This document shows positions 5,901 to 12,183 of a stretch of DNA of 12,183 nucleotides, in pieces. Origin of the DNA: RGIG3009 sp045541495 (GTDB lineage Bacteria > Bacillota > Clostridia > Oscillospirales > Acutalibacteraceae). How positions within the stretch are numbered: position 1 is the stretch's first letter; every line of letters starts with the position of its first letter. The notes under the pieces were generated by a model. It made no database searches. It was not told where the DNA came from and saw only the letters and a list, made by a program, of their open reading frames with translations. The DNA is taken from NCBI GenBank assembly GCA_045541495.1, contig JAZQJE010000067.1:1-12183 (forward strand), written 5' to 3'. The position numbers were made by a program, and so were the translations under genes.

Positions 5901-6877
5901 TACGCGACCCTCTGCCACATATACACGACAAGATAAGGCGGCATATTGTTGTGGGGCTGACCCCCGCCAGCATTGACCATTTCCGCGCCGATTACGTTGG
6001 AGCCACTGCCGACAGATTTTTGACCCCCGGTACCCGTCCACACAACAATAGAATCATAGGTTGAACCATCCCGCCGCATCGCGTGATTGTGCGATGGCAT
6101 TTCGTTAATAGACAGCGTGTGCGTAGCTTCGCCGCCAGTATCGCCCGCCGTGTACGTAGATCCGGCGGCAAGGAGGAAACGGTCTGCGATCGGTTGCCAT
6201 GTCGTGCCCGGGAACAGCGTTGCAGGGGATGTATTTGCCGTGCTGATGTAAACAGCACCGACCGGATAAACCGTGTTGATGACCTCAGTAATTGTCGCGC
6301 CGGGCGTGATTCCCTCAATGGCTGATTTAATCGTTGTGGAATTGCTGGAAGACATCGGGAGATTTGCGCCAGTAACGGTTGCGTCACCGTTTGAACCCGG
6401 GTAAATAGTTCCGTTAATAGACAGGATGCCGTCCCCGCCGCCGCTTGACCCGCCGCCGCCAATGGGTAGCATGGTTACCGTGTTCCCCGTTTTGAGCAAT
6501 ACAAAGGTATTCGTATCGTCAACAACCGCAAAGCGGCAACCCTCATTATAAGCAGTTAAAAGGTCGTTCGGGCCGACTTCGTCATTTTCCGCGCGATAGA
6601 TCGGAACGGTAAGACCGTCCACCAGTTCCGCATAGCTAATGACTACGTCTCCCGTTCTGCCGTTCACGGAATCGACGGGGTAATCCACCTGCACCGGGTG
6701 TTCCTCCAGATAGGCCGCGACCGCGTCCGGCATGGTCTGATTGATTAGCTCCGTTAGCTCCTGTTCGTTGGCGATCGGATTGTCTTGCAGATATTGCCAG
6801 ATCTGATAGAGCCATGACGCAATGTCCGCGCTGGAAGGTTTGAAGACCCCGTTAATAGGCATGATGAATTTTGCCAT
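5900..6877 (-). CDS. Tail fibre / appendage protein with gp10-like C-terminal domain, 325 aa
   Basis: Probable receptor-binding protein in the position of the phi29 gp12 appendage. The N-terminal 60 residues are helical and may attach to the collar. VNGRTGDVVIS (71-81) is a motif common in tail fibres. A Gly/Ser linker follows (140-150), then a C-terminal domain of the kind seen in phage T4 gp10 and many fibre tips: YPVGAVYISTA (204-214), LFPGTTWQPIADRFLLAAG (221-239), GGEATHTLSINEMPSHNH (248-265, possible metal-binding HxH) and the terminal PPYLVVYMWQRVA. GGAGGTG stands at good distance before the ATG. It is unrelated in sequence to the pectate-lyase-like phi29 gp12, so host range may have been gained by module exchange. 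Confidence 0.85.
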   Translation of the reverse strand: MAKFIMPINGVFKPSSADIASWLYQIWQYLQDNPIANEQELTELINQTMPDAVAAYLEEHPVQVDYPVDSVNGRTGDVVISYAELVDGLTVPIYRAENDEVGPNDLLTAYNEGCRFAVVDDTNTFVLLKTGNTVTMLPIGGGGSSGGGDGILSINGTIYPGSNGDATVTGANLPMSSSNSTTIKSAIEGITPGATITEVINTVYPVGAVYISTANTSPATLFPGTTWQPIADRFLLAAGSTYTAGDTGGEATHTLSINEMPSHNHAMRRDGSTYDSIVVWTGTGGQKSVGSGSNVIGAEMVNAGGGQPHNNMPPYLVVYMWQRVA

Positions 6878-6880
6878 TGT

Positions 6881-7528
6881 TTACACCTCCGGATTTACTG
6901 TCAATACAAACTCTCCGTCTGTTTCGAGATCGAATACGCCAATGAAAAGAGACTCCAAGTCTCTAAAGATATACGTGTATGCGTCAAAGTCTGTTGCTTC
7001 CCGGTATCCACCTAGGATTTGCGCGGAAGTCATGACACCGATATTACCATACCGCCGCATGGACGAAGAACCGCTTCCGGTTCCAGTGCTGGATCCGGAG
7101 GACTCGCTATTACCGCGCCCGCCCGCCGACATATAATTCTCAATGTCGCTTAAACTGCCGTCCGGGGTGTCACTCGTGAATTGTTCGTCCGTTGTTGTCG
7201 TTTCGGATTCGCTCGTGTTTTCGGATTCGTACTCGCTGGTTTCATGAAGATCATAGTTATAAATAGCATCGTCTGGACGGAGTGCGGTTTCAGTATCAAT
7301 AAGTCTTTGCCATTGCGCAATATGCCGCTTGATTACAAAATGGAACCGTTCCACCCACCGCCACGGAGGCATTATAGCCAAATCATAATCTAGGAAGTGC
7401 GCACCAATTTGGGCTTTAATGTCCGTATATGACTGGTATTCACTCCCCAGTTCTGGAAACAGCGTTTCCGGAAATCCCGGTACGTTGAATACTGGGGATT
7501 CCGGATTCATCAGAACCGCCAATTTCAA
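6881..7528 (-). CDS. Lower collar protein (phi29 gp11-like), 215 aa
   Basis: Joins the connector to the tail knob and carries the appendages. The call rests mainly on synteny (connector, lower collar, appendage) plus overall build: an N-terminal aromatic/Pro-rich domain (FPETLFPEL, MPPWRWVERFHFVIKRHI), a long Ser/Thr/Glu/Gly-rich low-complexity centre (about 97-158), then a C-terminal domain ending in beta-like segments (ESLFIGVFDLETDGEFVLTV). The frame is open from a GTG at 7537, but that GTG is part of the GGAGGTG binding site; the TTG at 7528, 8 bases after GGAGG, is the likelier start. It overlaps the connector gene by 89 bases, an unusually long overlap. At 215 residues it is shorter than phi29 gp11 (293). 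Confidence 0.75.
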   Translation of the reverse strand: MKLAVLMNPESPVFNVPGFPETLFPELGSEYQSYTDIKAQIGAHFLDYDLAIMPPWRWVERFHFVIKRHIAQWQRLIDTETALRPDDAIYNYDLHETSEYESENTSESETTTTDEQFTSDTPDGSLSDIENYMSAGGRGNSESSGSSTGTGSGSSSMRRYGNIGVMTSAQILGGYREATDFDAYTYIFRDLESLFIGVFDLETDGEFVLTVNPEV

Positions 7529-8342
7529 GGATATCACCTCCGCGCCATTCTACATTCAGAGACGCACCGAACAACCTATTGTAAGCGTTCGCCGCCTCTT
7601 CTCTTGCCCTGATTGCCGAATCACGATAGAACGTAATCAGTTGGTTATTGGCTGTTGTCTCACCGGAAATAAGCCGTTCCCGCTTCTGTATCGGTTGATT
7701 GTTGATGCCGCAAACCGTCAAGAAGCGGTTCAAAAGCTGGTTGTAATGTTCAATGTATGCCGCACCTTCAAATTCCGTGCGGGTGGGGAAAAACCTCTTT
7801 GCCGTTTCAATCGTAGACATTGCGGAAGCGGTAACACCGATAACAGATTCATACTCAAGCCGCCGGCGGTTCGCTTCTTTCAAACTCTCAATCTCTTCTT
7901 TTGTTCCGCTGAAAACAATTGGGTTTTTTTGCTGTTCCAGATTGTACGCCATCGCCGACCAACACCGCGCCATTTGATGAATGGTATCGTCAAAGATCGG
8001 AAAGAGACCCGTGCGGGATGCGTCATTGTAAAACGGTACGCAGTTATCCGAATCTATAACCCTATCATAATCCGCGCCCGTAACAGTATAGGATCGCGGC
8101 AGCCAGTAGATATCGAAAGCCCCTGAGGGGTAACCCGGTAACAGCATCGGCCCGCCGACAGGATCGGAAAAGCCCACGGCAAGCCCGTCTCTATCCCATA
8201 GACAGATAAACCGCTCAAGCTGTTCCGATGTCAGCCGCTCCGGTAAGCCCGTCCACTTGAAACGGCCCTGAACCAAATTCGTTATCATATCGCGCACAAC
8301 GATTTCCGCAAAGCTATATTCAATTTTCTGTCTCTTACCCAT
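7440..8342 (-). CDS. Portal / upper collar connector (phi29 gp10-like), 300 aa
   Basis: Forms the dodecameric ring through which DNA enters and leaves the head. The segment FLTVCGINNQPIQKRERLISGETTANNQ (216-243, counting from the chosen start; shown here only as the key blocks GINN, KRERL and NNQ) and the following AREEAANAYNRLFG parallel phi29 gp10 (GIKNANLEKKERM, SREEACEKINELYG). Length equals the phi29 protein (309). A longer frame starts at 8372, but the ATG at 8342 follows GGAGGTGG at proper spacing and overlaps the tail gene stop by 8 bases, so it is preferred. A central acidic and aromatic section and long helices (about 145-185) fit the portal fold. Confidence 0.9.
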   Translation of the reverse strand: MGKRQKIEYSFAEIVVRDMITNLVQGRFKWTGLPERLTSEQLERFICLWDRDGLAVGFSDPVGGPMLLPGYPSGAFDIYWLPRSYTVTGADYDRVIDSDNCVPFYNDASRTGLFPIFDDTIHQMARCWSAMAYNLEQQKNPIVFSGTKEEIESLKEANRRRLEYESVIGVTASAMSTIETAKRFFPTRTEFEGAAYIEHYNQLLNRFLTVCGINNQPIQKRERLISGETTANNQLITFYRDSAIRAREEAANAYNRLFGASLNVEWRGGDILEIGGSDESGIPSIQRTGISGNAVSRTGE

Positions 8343-10263
8343 TGCCGCCCACCTCCGGGTTGTCAATTCCATAGGGTGAGCCGTAATATTCGGAAAAATC
8401 GCCGCCGCTTATATACCAAAGATACACGCCACGCCCAAGCAAATCAATCATCATTTTGCGGACAAACTCCGGGCGGGTTCCGAGGTTTACGGCTATTTTT
8501 GCGCTGTTCAAGACCACATAATCATAAAGTTCATGTGATTTCCTGATCGGATACGAAACGTGTTGGTTAACCGTATGACCCGAAGACCGTAACAACGTAT
8601 CCAGCAAATACGCGCTTTCACCGTTTGGGGTATATGTGCCGATCATGAAGCCATATTGCCGAAGCGTTACCATATCGCCATACGCGTTCGACCCTCTAGC
8701 CGTTGGCGGGATCCGGCTTTTATCCTGATAGCCCGCCATTAGCTGATTCAACGCGCTGTTTGCGTTTGCTACGGCATGATCATATTGATAGGCGCGTTCT
8801 ATTCCAAGTTGATGATTCAAATAGGTAACGCCTAATTGATACAATTGATTGATCCATGGGGCCGCGCCTGTATCCTGCTGTACGCCTAACATAGTTGTCA
8901 GCTTGTTCTCCGGTGCGTCAATGTCAATCTGCCGACCGCTGAGCGCCGAAGCCGCCGCCGCCGCCGCTGACTTGATCGGGCGCGCCAGCGCGTCAAAGCT
9001 CCCGATGATACCTTGCTGGGAGGCTTCCGCGACCCGTTCGCCGATATCCGTTTCCGTCTGCATGATTCCGGAAGAAGACAGATTGTAAGCGAAGGATTTT
9101 TGCCGCGCTTCGACCGCGTGCCGGATCTGAATTTCTGCATCGTCAATTGCAGCTTGTCTGCTGGCTTGCGTCTGAGCCAGCCAAATTTTATAGGAGTCAT
9201 TCAGCCATGCACAACTGGGAGCCTGTGTAATTTTTAAAGACCGCTGACGGATTGCATCAAGCGAGTTAAACGCCAAATTAACCGGAGTACAAAACAGGGT
9301 AGGAGAACCGCCCGTCAGGGAGCAGGAGATTTGAAACGTTGGCGTTCCTGTAAATTCGTTAAAATGGAACGTTGCCGTTTCACCTTGTCCGTTATTGATC
9401 ACAATATAACTATAATCATAATCGGACAGCAACGGAAGCGTTTCGTAAGTGCCTCCGTCAATCGTTGTGGGTTGCGCGATTTCGTAAACAATGGACTGCA
9501 AGACATTAGCATCCGAACCTAAATGGATAGCCGCATCCCTGATGCCCGAAGGAACGAAGGCAATAGGTATCGCATAAATACCACTGATTGCATCCGTTAT
9601 GCCTAAATCGTTAAAATGCCTGAGCAGTGTAGAAAGGTTCTGAAGCAACGTAGCCGCATTATCGGAAGCAATAATATACGGCGTGGCGACCATGAAGAGC
9701 CCGTTAATCATGCTCATCGTGTGCGTTTCGGACGATGTGACGCGAAGATCTACCGTACTATAGATTACAAAGGCATAGTTTCCGGTGTCGATTGCCTCAA
9801 ACGCCGCACACTGTGATTGCTGGACGGGATATTCGGACGTAGTTCCGACAGGGGGCAATTCATCCATGTCGGTTGACTTTACGAGGAACCCGGGAACATG
9901 CCAAAACGGAGCAGTGCCGGAAAAATAATAGGTTTGGATATAGTCAACATCAAGCGTAAGCAAGGTCACGCTAGGCGAAACATACGCGCGGGCCGTGATA
10001 AACGCGTACCACTCGCGCCTTTTTGTTGCGTCTAAGCTGTCGTTGGTGATTCGGATATAGTCATAATTTAGGGCCGTTTCATAGTTCACGTTGATCTTGA
10101 TCGTATCCCCGACACGCCAATATTTATTTGCCGATATGGTCAGCATCGGGCGCGACAATAGCCAGTTTGTGCGCTCAGACTCAGACGCAAACGCCCAGAT
10201 ATGCGTTAGCGTCGGATCTGTGCGCCCGGTTTTATACAATTGATAAATCGTATCCCTTGCCAC
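8335..10263 (-). CDS. Tail knob protein (phi29 gp9-like), 642 aa
   Basis: Forms the hexameric knob that crosses the host membrane. The N-terminal part follows phi29 gp9: WLLSRP, then REWYAFITARAYVSPSV and LDVDYIQTYYF (83-114), matching WYAFVTELEF and FEIDVLQTWMF. Residues about 395-450 are hydrophobic and glycine/alanine-rich with an eight-residue AAAAAASA run (433-440), the place where gp9 carries its membrane-active loops. The rest is beta-rich. Length is near gp9 (599). The start is GTG at 10263 behind GGTGATC, a strong match to the 16S tail; the nearby ATG at 10267 is in another frame. It is preceded by a hairpin that separates it from the capsid gene. Confidence 0.9.
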   Translation of the reverse strand: MARDTIYQLYKTGRTDPTLTHIWAFASESERTNWLLSRPMLTISANKYWRVGDTIKINVNYETALNYDYIRITNDSLDATKRREWYAFITARAYVSPSVTLLTLDVDYIQTYYFSGTAPFWHVPGFLVKSTDMDELPPVGTTSEYPVQQSQCAAFEAIDTGNYAFVIYSTVDLRVTSSETHTMSMINGLFMVATPYIIASDNAATLLQNLSTLLRHFNDLGITDAISGIYAIPIAFVPSGIRDAAIHLGSDANVLQSIVYEIAQPTTIDGGTYETLPLLSDYDYSYIVINNGQGETATFHFNEFTGTPTFQISCSLTGGSPTLFCTPVNLAFNSLDAIRQRSLKITQAPSCAWLNDSYKIWLAQTQASRQAAIDDAEIQIRHAVEARQKSFAYNLSSSGIMQTETDIGERVAEASQQGIIGSFDALARPIKSAAAAAASALSGRQIDIDAPENKLTTMLGVQQDTGAAPWINQLYQLGVTYLNHQLGIERAYQYDHAVANANSALNQLMAGYQDKSRIPPTARGSNAYGDMVTLRQYGFMIGTYTPNGESAYLLDTLLRSSGHTVNQHVSYPIRKSHELYDYVVLNSAKIAVNLGTRPEFVRKMMIDLLGRGVYLWYISGGDFSEYYGSPYGIDNPEVGGNG

Positions 10264-10289
10264 ATGATCACCCCGCCTTTATAAGGGTT

Positions 10290-10317
10290 CCCCCGCAGCC
10301 GAGCATAGCTACGGGGG
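10290..10317 (-). promoter_or_regulatory. Stable hairpin between capsid and tail genes
   Basis: In the late transcript CCCCCGUAGC and GCUGCGGGGG form a 10-bp stem with an 8-base loop. One pair is G-U, which is a C-A mismatch on the opposite strand, so the fold favours the minus-strand RNA. There is no U tract, so I do not call it a complete terminator. It may protect the capsid message 3' end or partly reduce tail gene expression, as head protein is needed in far more copies. Confidence 0.6.
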
Positions 10318-10345
10318 ATGTGAATAGGAGGAAAGAACCAATATG

Positions 10346-11380
10346 TCAGGCGCCCGTCCCGGAGCGCAGGACAACACAGGACTCAAACGGAGACAGCGAC
10401 AGAGTGAGCCAACGATGCAAGAAGAAATTGGTGAAGAGGCCCTGCGGGTTTTCGATCGGACGAACCGTCCGAAGCGTTTCGAAAAATTTGAACCATCTAC
10501 GAGTTGTCAGAACAGCAAGCACACTGGCATTCGTGCCATTCTCAGATGCGAACGTATCAATAGTAAATACATTCGCCGCACTCTGCGGAATCTCCGCAAG
10601 CCCCGGGTTGAAGAGAGATGCAAGCGTATAAACATCAATATTGGGCGCTATCGCTTTATTCAGGAGAAGAACAAAATCGGAAGGGCGGTTAATATTGGTT
10701 ACGCCCGCCTGATTGTAGACATGCGGGAATTTCAGACTTTCAACGATCACTTTGAGCGCCTGAACAAACGCTTTGCCGCTGGCTTCGTCCTTCGCCGTGA
10801 CCGTGCCAAGATACGCAGACGGTAGAGCCACGCCCGTGCCAGTGGCGGCAATGGCATTGTTGATCACTTTCCGCATAGCCACGTATTCGTCGATGCCCGC
10901 GCCCAAATACATGGACTGCATTTTCGCCGCCCAGAAACGATCAAGATCGGCCCACGATGCCATAGCGTTCATCATGCCTACACGATCAACAGAGATCGCA
11001 TAATAGGGCTGATAATTCATCTGATGATAGGCAACGTTCACATTCTCGTCATCACGCCTGCCAAGCGGGTTCGGGCCCTGCGGGTTGAAATCGCCTTCGG
11101 CTTCAATAGGATTAAAATGCAGTTCCTGAACGAGATGACCCATAGGATTATCGCCGTCAACAAGCCTACGAAGCGGGTTCTCGAATTCGGAGACATCCAT
11201 ATAAACGCGTCCGATTCGCTGAACCATAGCGGAAACGTAAGCGTTATACGCTTCCGGGACGCTGTCGAGAACAGCTTTAATCGTGTTGATATCAGTCAGG
11301 ACGCCCGCCGGAAGGCGCGAATTAAGAACCGGGTTTTCGTTCGCAATCTGTGTAAATGTAGTCTGGGCAAAGTCGGCCAT
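10346..11380 (-). CDS. Major capsid protein (phi29 gp8-like), 344 aa
   Basis: Builds the head shell. Identified by its place between scaffold and tail knob and by its build: an N-terminal helical arm (FAQTTFTQIANENPVLNSRL), an acidic/Gly loop (about 80-110, NPLGRRDDENVNVAYHQMNYQ), a long spine-like helical region (SWADLDRFWAAKMQSMYLGAGIDEY shown by its blocks SWADLDRFWAA and YLGAGIDEYV), and late beta-strands with FKFFETLRTV. Phi29 gp8 is 448 residues and has a C-terminal immunoglobulin-like domain; this protein ends about 100 residues earlier and lacks that domain. GGAGGTG at 11389-11395 precedes the ATG and lies inside the end of the scaffold gene. The gene family is inferred rather than matched by a unique motif. 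Confidence 0.85.
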   Translation of the reverse strand: MADFAQTTFTQIANENPVLNSRLPAGVLTDINTIKAVLDSVPEAYNAYVSAMVQRIGRVYMDVSEFENPLRRLVDGDNPMGHLVQELHFNPIEAEGDFNPQGPNPLGRRDDENVNVAYHQMNYQPYYAISVDRVGMMNAMASWADLDRFWAAKMQSMYLGAGIDEYVAMRKVINNAIAATGTGVALPSAYLGTVTAKDEASGKAFVQALKVIVESLKFPHVYNQAGVTNINRPSDFVLLLNKAIAPNIDVYTLASLFNPGLAEIPQSAANVFTIDTFASENGTNASVLAVLTTRRWFKFFETLRTVRPIENPQGLFTNFFLHRWLTLSLSPFESCVVLRSGTGA

Positions 11381-11383
11381 TGG

Positions 11384-11695
11384 TTAAACACCTCCGTATA
11401 GTTTGTTCGGGTTATATCCGGATTCCCGGAAGCCCTGCAACATTGTTCTAATTTCATCGTCAGGGCTCTTTGTGGGTTCGGGATCCCCGCCGCCGATGCG
11501 GAGAAACAGTTTCTTGTTCTCATCCCGGAGTTTGACAACCTCTGCCGTCAGCGTTTGCACCTGCTGGAGAAGTGCCGCTTCAGCGTCTGTGTGCATCGGT
11601 TCCGGTGTCGGTTCGGTTGCGGGTTCCGTTTGCCCGTTTGAGGTTCCCACACTAGACACGATTGTAGTTAATGTCTGCGGTTCTGCTGGATCCAT
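11384..11695 (-). CDS. Head scaffolding protein (phi29 gp7-like), 103 aa
   Basis: Directs prohead assembly and leaves before or during packaging. Supported by position immediately upstream of the capsid gene, by length (phi29 gp7 is 98 residues) and by a strong central coiled coil (about 38-67, LLQQVQTLTAEVVKLRDEN) as expected for a dimeric scaffold. The N-terminal 35 residues are Thr/Pro/Glu-rich and probably disordered. The C-terminus (IRTMLQGFRESGYNPNKLYG) would be the capsid-contacting part. GAAAGGGG lies 9 bases upstream of the ATG. Its stop is 3 bases before the capsid ATG, so the two are probably coupled. Confidence 0.75.
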   Translation of the reverse strand: MDPAEPQTLTTIVSSVGTSNGQTEPATEPTPEPMHTDAEAALLQQVQTLTAEVVKLRDENKKLFLRIGGGDPEPTKSPDDEIRTMLQGFRESGYNPNKLYGGV

Positions 11696-11716
11696 AGCAC
11701 GTAGCCCCTTTCCTGT

Positions 11717-11929
11717 TTATTTCTGCGGGTTGCACAGGTGTTCTTTTACCACGTTTTGCAGTTCACGCATAACCATGGTATTTTCCTGCACAATCTTTCC
11801 GAGAGATTCCAGCGTTTCCCGTTCCTTGTCTTGATTTCCCTTAATATACCACATCAATAAGAGGCAAATTGCAATCGGGAAAAGCTGGTTGCTAATCAGG
11901 TTCGTGATAACGCTAATATCCATATCCAT
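11717..11929 (-). CDS. Holin-like membrane protein (BhlA/UviB type), 70 aa
   Basis: Likely makes membrane lesions that start lysis. A short N-terminus precedes one hydrophobic segment (about 12-28, SNQLFPIAICLLLMWYI), then a charged amphipathic helix (GNQDKERETLESLGKIVQEN) in the pattern of BhlA/UviB-type phage holins. The frame is open to 12112, but the ATG at 11929 follows GGAGG at 8 bases and the upstream reading has no membrane-protein character. It is the first gene of the late operon, unlike phi29, where the holin gene is near the end. Its ribosome binding site lies in the 3' arm of a strong hairpin. A non-holin membrane role is possible. Confidence 0.75.
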   Translation of the reverse strand: MDMDISVITNLISNQLFPIAICLLLMWYIKGNQDKERETLESLGKIVQENTMVMRELQNVVKEHLCNPQK

Positions 11930-11938
11930 TAAATTCAC

Positions 11939-11990
11939 CTCCCCCATTGGTGGGATACAGGCAAGACCATAATGGGGGAGACAACCCACC
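11939..11990 (-). promoter_or_regulatory. Structured leader burying the holin ribosome binding site
   Basis: In minus-strand RNA a perfect 10-bp stem forms between CUCCCCCAUU (11980-11971) and AAUGGGGGAG (11948-11939). Its 3' arm contains most of the GGAGG used by the holin. A second helix, GGUGGG (11990-11985) with CCCACC (11954-11949), is interleaved with the first in pseudoknot order. With linkers of 4 and 0 bases both cannot form at full length, so they look like competing folds that could switch holin translation. Confidence 0.6.
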
Positions 11991-12041
11991 CCGTGCCGGG
12001 AGCGGTTAGCCCTGTCATCCGGTTCACACGGGTTCAAGCTG

Positions 12042-12070
12042 GTCACATAGACCCATACCCCACCTATAAT
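12042..12070 (+). promoter_or_regulatory. Possible outward promoter towards the right terminus
   Basis: GTCACA (12042-12047, four of six -35 matches) and a perfect TATAAT (12065-12070) are spaced by 17 bases on the plus strand. A transcript would start near 12077 and cover the right terminal repeat, with no gene ahead. In phi29 the packaging RNA is made by an outward promoter near one terminus; whether this is equivalent is unknown. Confidence 0.35.
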
Positions 12071-12097
12071 GGTAGCAAAATCTAACACATTGAAACA

Positions 12098-12126
12098 ATT
12101 ATAGTTTTCCACAAATGCGGAATTTT
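12098..12126 (-). promoter_or_regulatory. Possible late promoter, leftward (weak)
   Basis: A perfect TATAAT reads on the minus strand at 12103-12098, next to the inner edge of the right terminal repeat. The hexamer 17 bases upstream (AAAATT) is not a -35 match and there is no extended -10, so it may need an activator, as the phi29 late promoter A3 needs p4. All late genes lie downstream without a better candidate. Confidence 0.35.
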
Positions 12127-12159
12127 GTTATCAACAGGGTTATCCACAATTGTGGAAAA
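12105..12159. promoter_or_regulatory. DnaA-box-like array in the right terminal repeat
   Basis: Mirror image of the left array: perfect TTATCCACA at 12140-12148, TTTTCCACA-type boxes at 12105-12113 and 12151-12159 (the latter on the minus strand), and the one-mismatch box at 12128-12136. The outermost box seen at 1-9 on the left is absent here, probably because this end is incomplete. Confidence 0.55.
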
Positions 12160-12183
12160 CTTTTTCGGGTTTTTGGTCGGGTG
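12105..12183. repeat. Right inverted terminal repeat (79 bp, perfect)
   Basis: Reverse-complement copy of 14-92. It carries the same box-like 9-mers at 12105-12113, 12128-12136, 12140-12148 and 12151-12159. The sequence stops 13 bases short of the left copy, so the physical terminus is probably missing on this side. Confidence 0.95.

Larger units (their letters stand above)
11930..12104. other. Non-coding, structured right-end region
   Basis: 175 bases between the right terminal repeat and the holin gene without a credible gene. Besides the holin leader it holds a small hairpin GGTC/GACC (loop of 5), a CCCG/CGGG hairpin near 11992-12002, and short direct copies of GGTTCA at 12021-12026 and 12031-12036. 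It is the only sizeable gene-free stretch, so it is the best place to look for a packaging RNA, though I see no defining motif of one. Confidence 0.6.

Noticed and set aside
7419..8126. Plus-strand 235-residue open frame opposite the connector gene
   Set aside because: Opposite strand of a recognised connector and collar gene pair; no ribosome binding site or protein family.
10343..10825. Plus-strand 160-residue, Arg-rich open frame antisense to the capsid gene, with AGGAGG upstream
   Set aside because: It lies wholly opposite a well-supported capsid gene, its basic composition is typical of antisense shadows, and no plus-strand promoter is visible before it. The ribosome-site match is worth remembering but does not carry a gene call.
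11024..11834. Plus-strand open frames opposite the capsid, scaffold and holin genes
   Set aside because: Low-complexity shadows of the minus-strand genes, without binding sites or recognisable domains.
11930..12112. 61-residue N-terminal extension of the holin gene
   Set aside because: It reads through the non-coding leader, hairpin and edge of the repeat; the ATG at 11929 has GGAGG at correct spacing.
1..12183. CRISPR array, tRNA, integrase, transposon or recoded stop codons
   Set aside because: No spaced direct repeats, no cloverleaf sequence noticed by eye, no recombinase motif, and all recognised genes read cleanly with the standard code.

Overview
The window looks like an essentially complete, very small genome of a phi29-like podovirus: a linear double-stranded DNA phage that replicates by protein priming. 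Three things show this. The two ends carry the same 79 bp in inverted orientation. A family B, protein-primed DNA polymerase is encoded with all its motifs. A full set of phi29-type virion genes follows (packaging ATPase, connector, lower collar, tail knob, capsid, scaffold). At about 12.2 kb it lies near the lower size limit for tailed phages; phi29 itself is about 19 kb. The strong GGAGGTG-type ribosome binding sites, use of TTG and GTG starts, a BhlA/UviB-like holin and moderate GC content suggest a Bacillota (probably Clostridia-type) host. The host cannot be named from this sequence.

Layout. Positions 1-92 are the left terminal repeat, holding five DnaA-box-like 9-mers, followed by an early promoter (98-126). 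Positions 167-1464 hold five small, tightly packed plus-strand genes of unknown function, closed by a strong rho-independent terminator (1491-1525). Beyond it lie the candidate terminal protein (1542-2087) and the DNA polymerase (2103-3767), also on the plus strand. The polymerase meets the late operon tail to tail at 3757-3767. All virion and lysis genes are on the minus strand and read inward from the right end: holin, scaffold, major capsid, tail knob, connector, lower collar, fibre/appendage, SH3-like protein, lysozyme-domain protein and packaging ATPase. The stretch 11930-12104 is non-coding and structured; 12105-12183 is the right terminal repeat.

How the genes work together. The candidate terminal protein and the polymerase would start replication at the repeats. 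The small early proteins probably cover single-stranded or double-stranded DNA binding and host takeover. The late operon builds a prolate or small head on a connector, adds collar, knob and fibres, and fills the head with the gp16-type ATPase. Lysis appears to rest on the holin plus the lysozyme-domain protein, possibly with the adjacent SH3-like protein as a wall-binding partner, because no separate gp15-type endolysin is present.

Most unusual points: the DnaA-box array inside the terminal repeats; convergent early and late transcription (phi29 is divergent); a hairpin that buries the holin ribosome binding site and has an interleaved second helix; and the very small gene set, with no recognisable p4, p6 or gp15 homologue.
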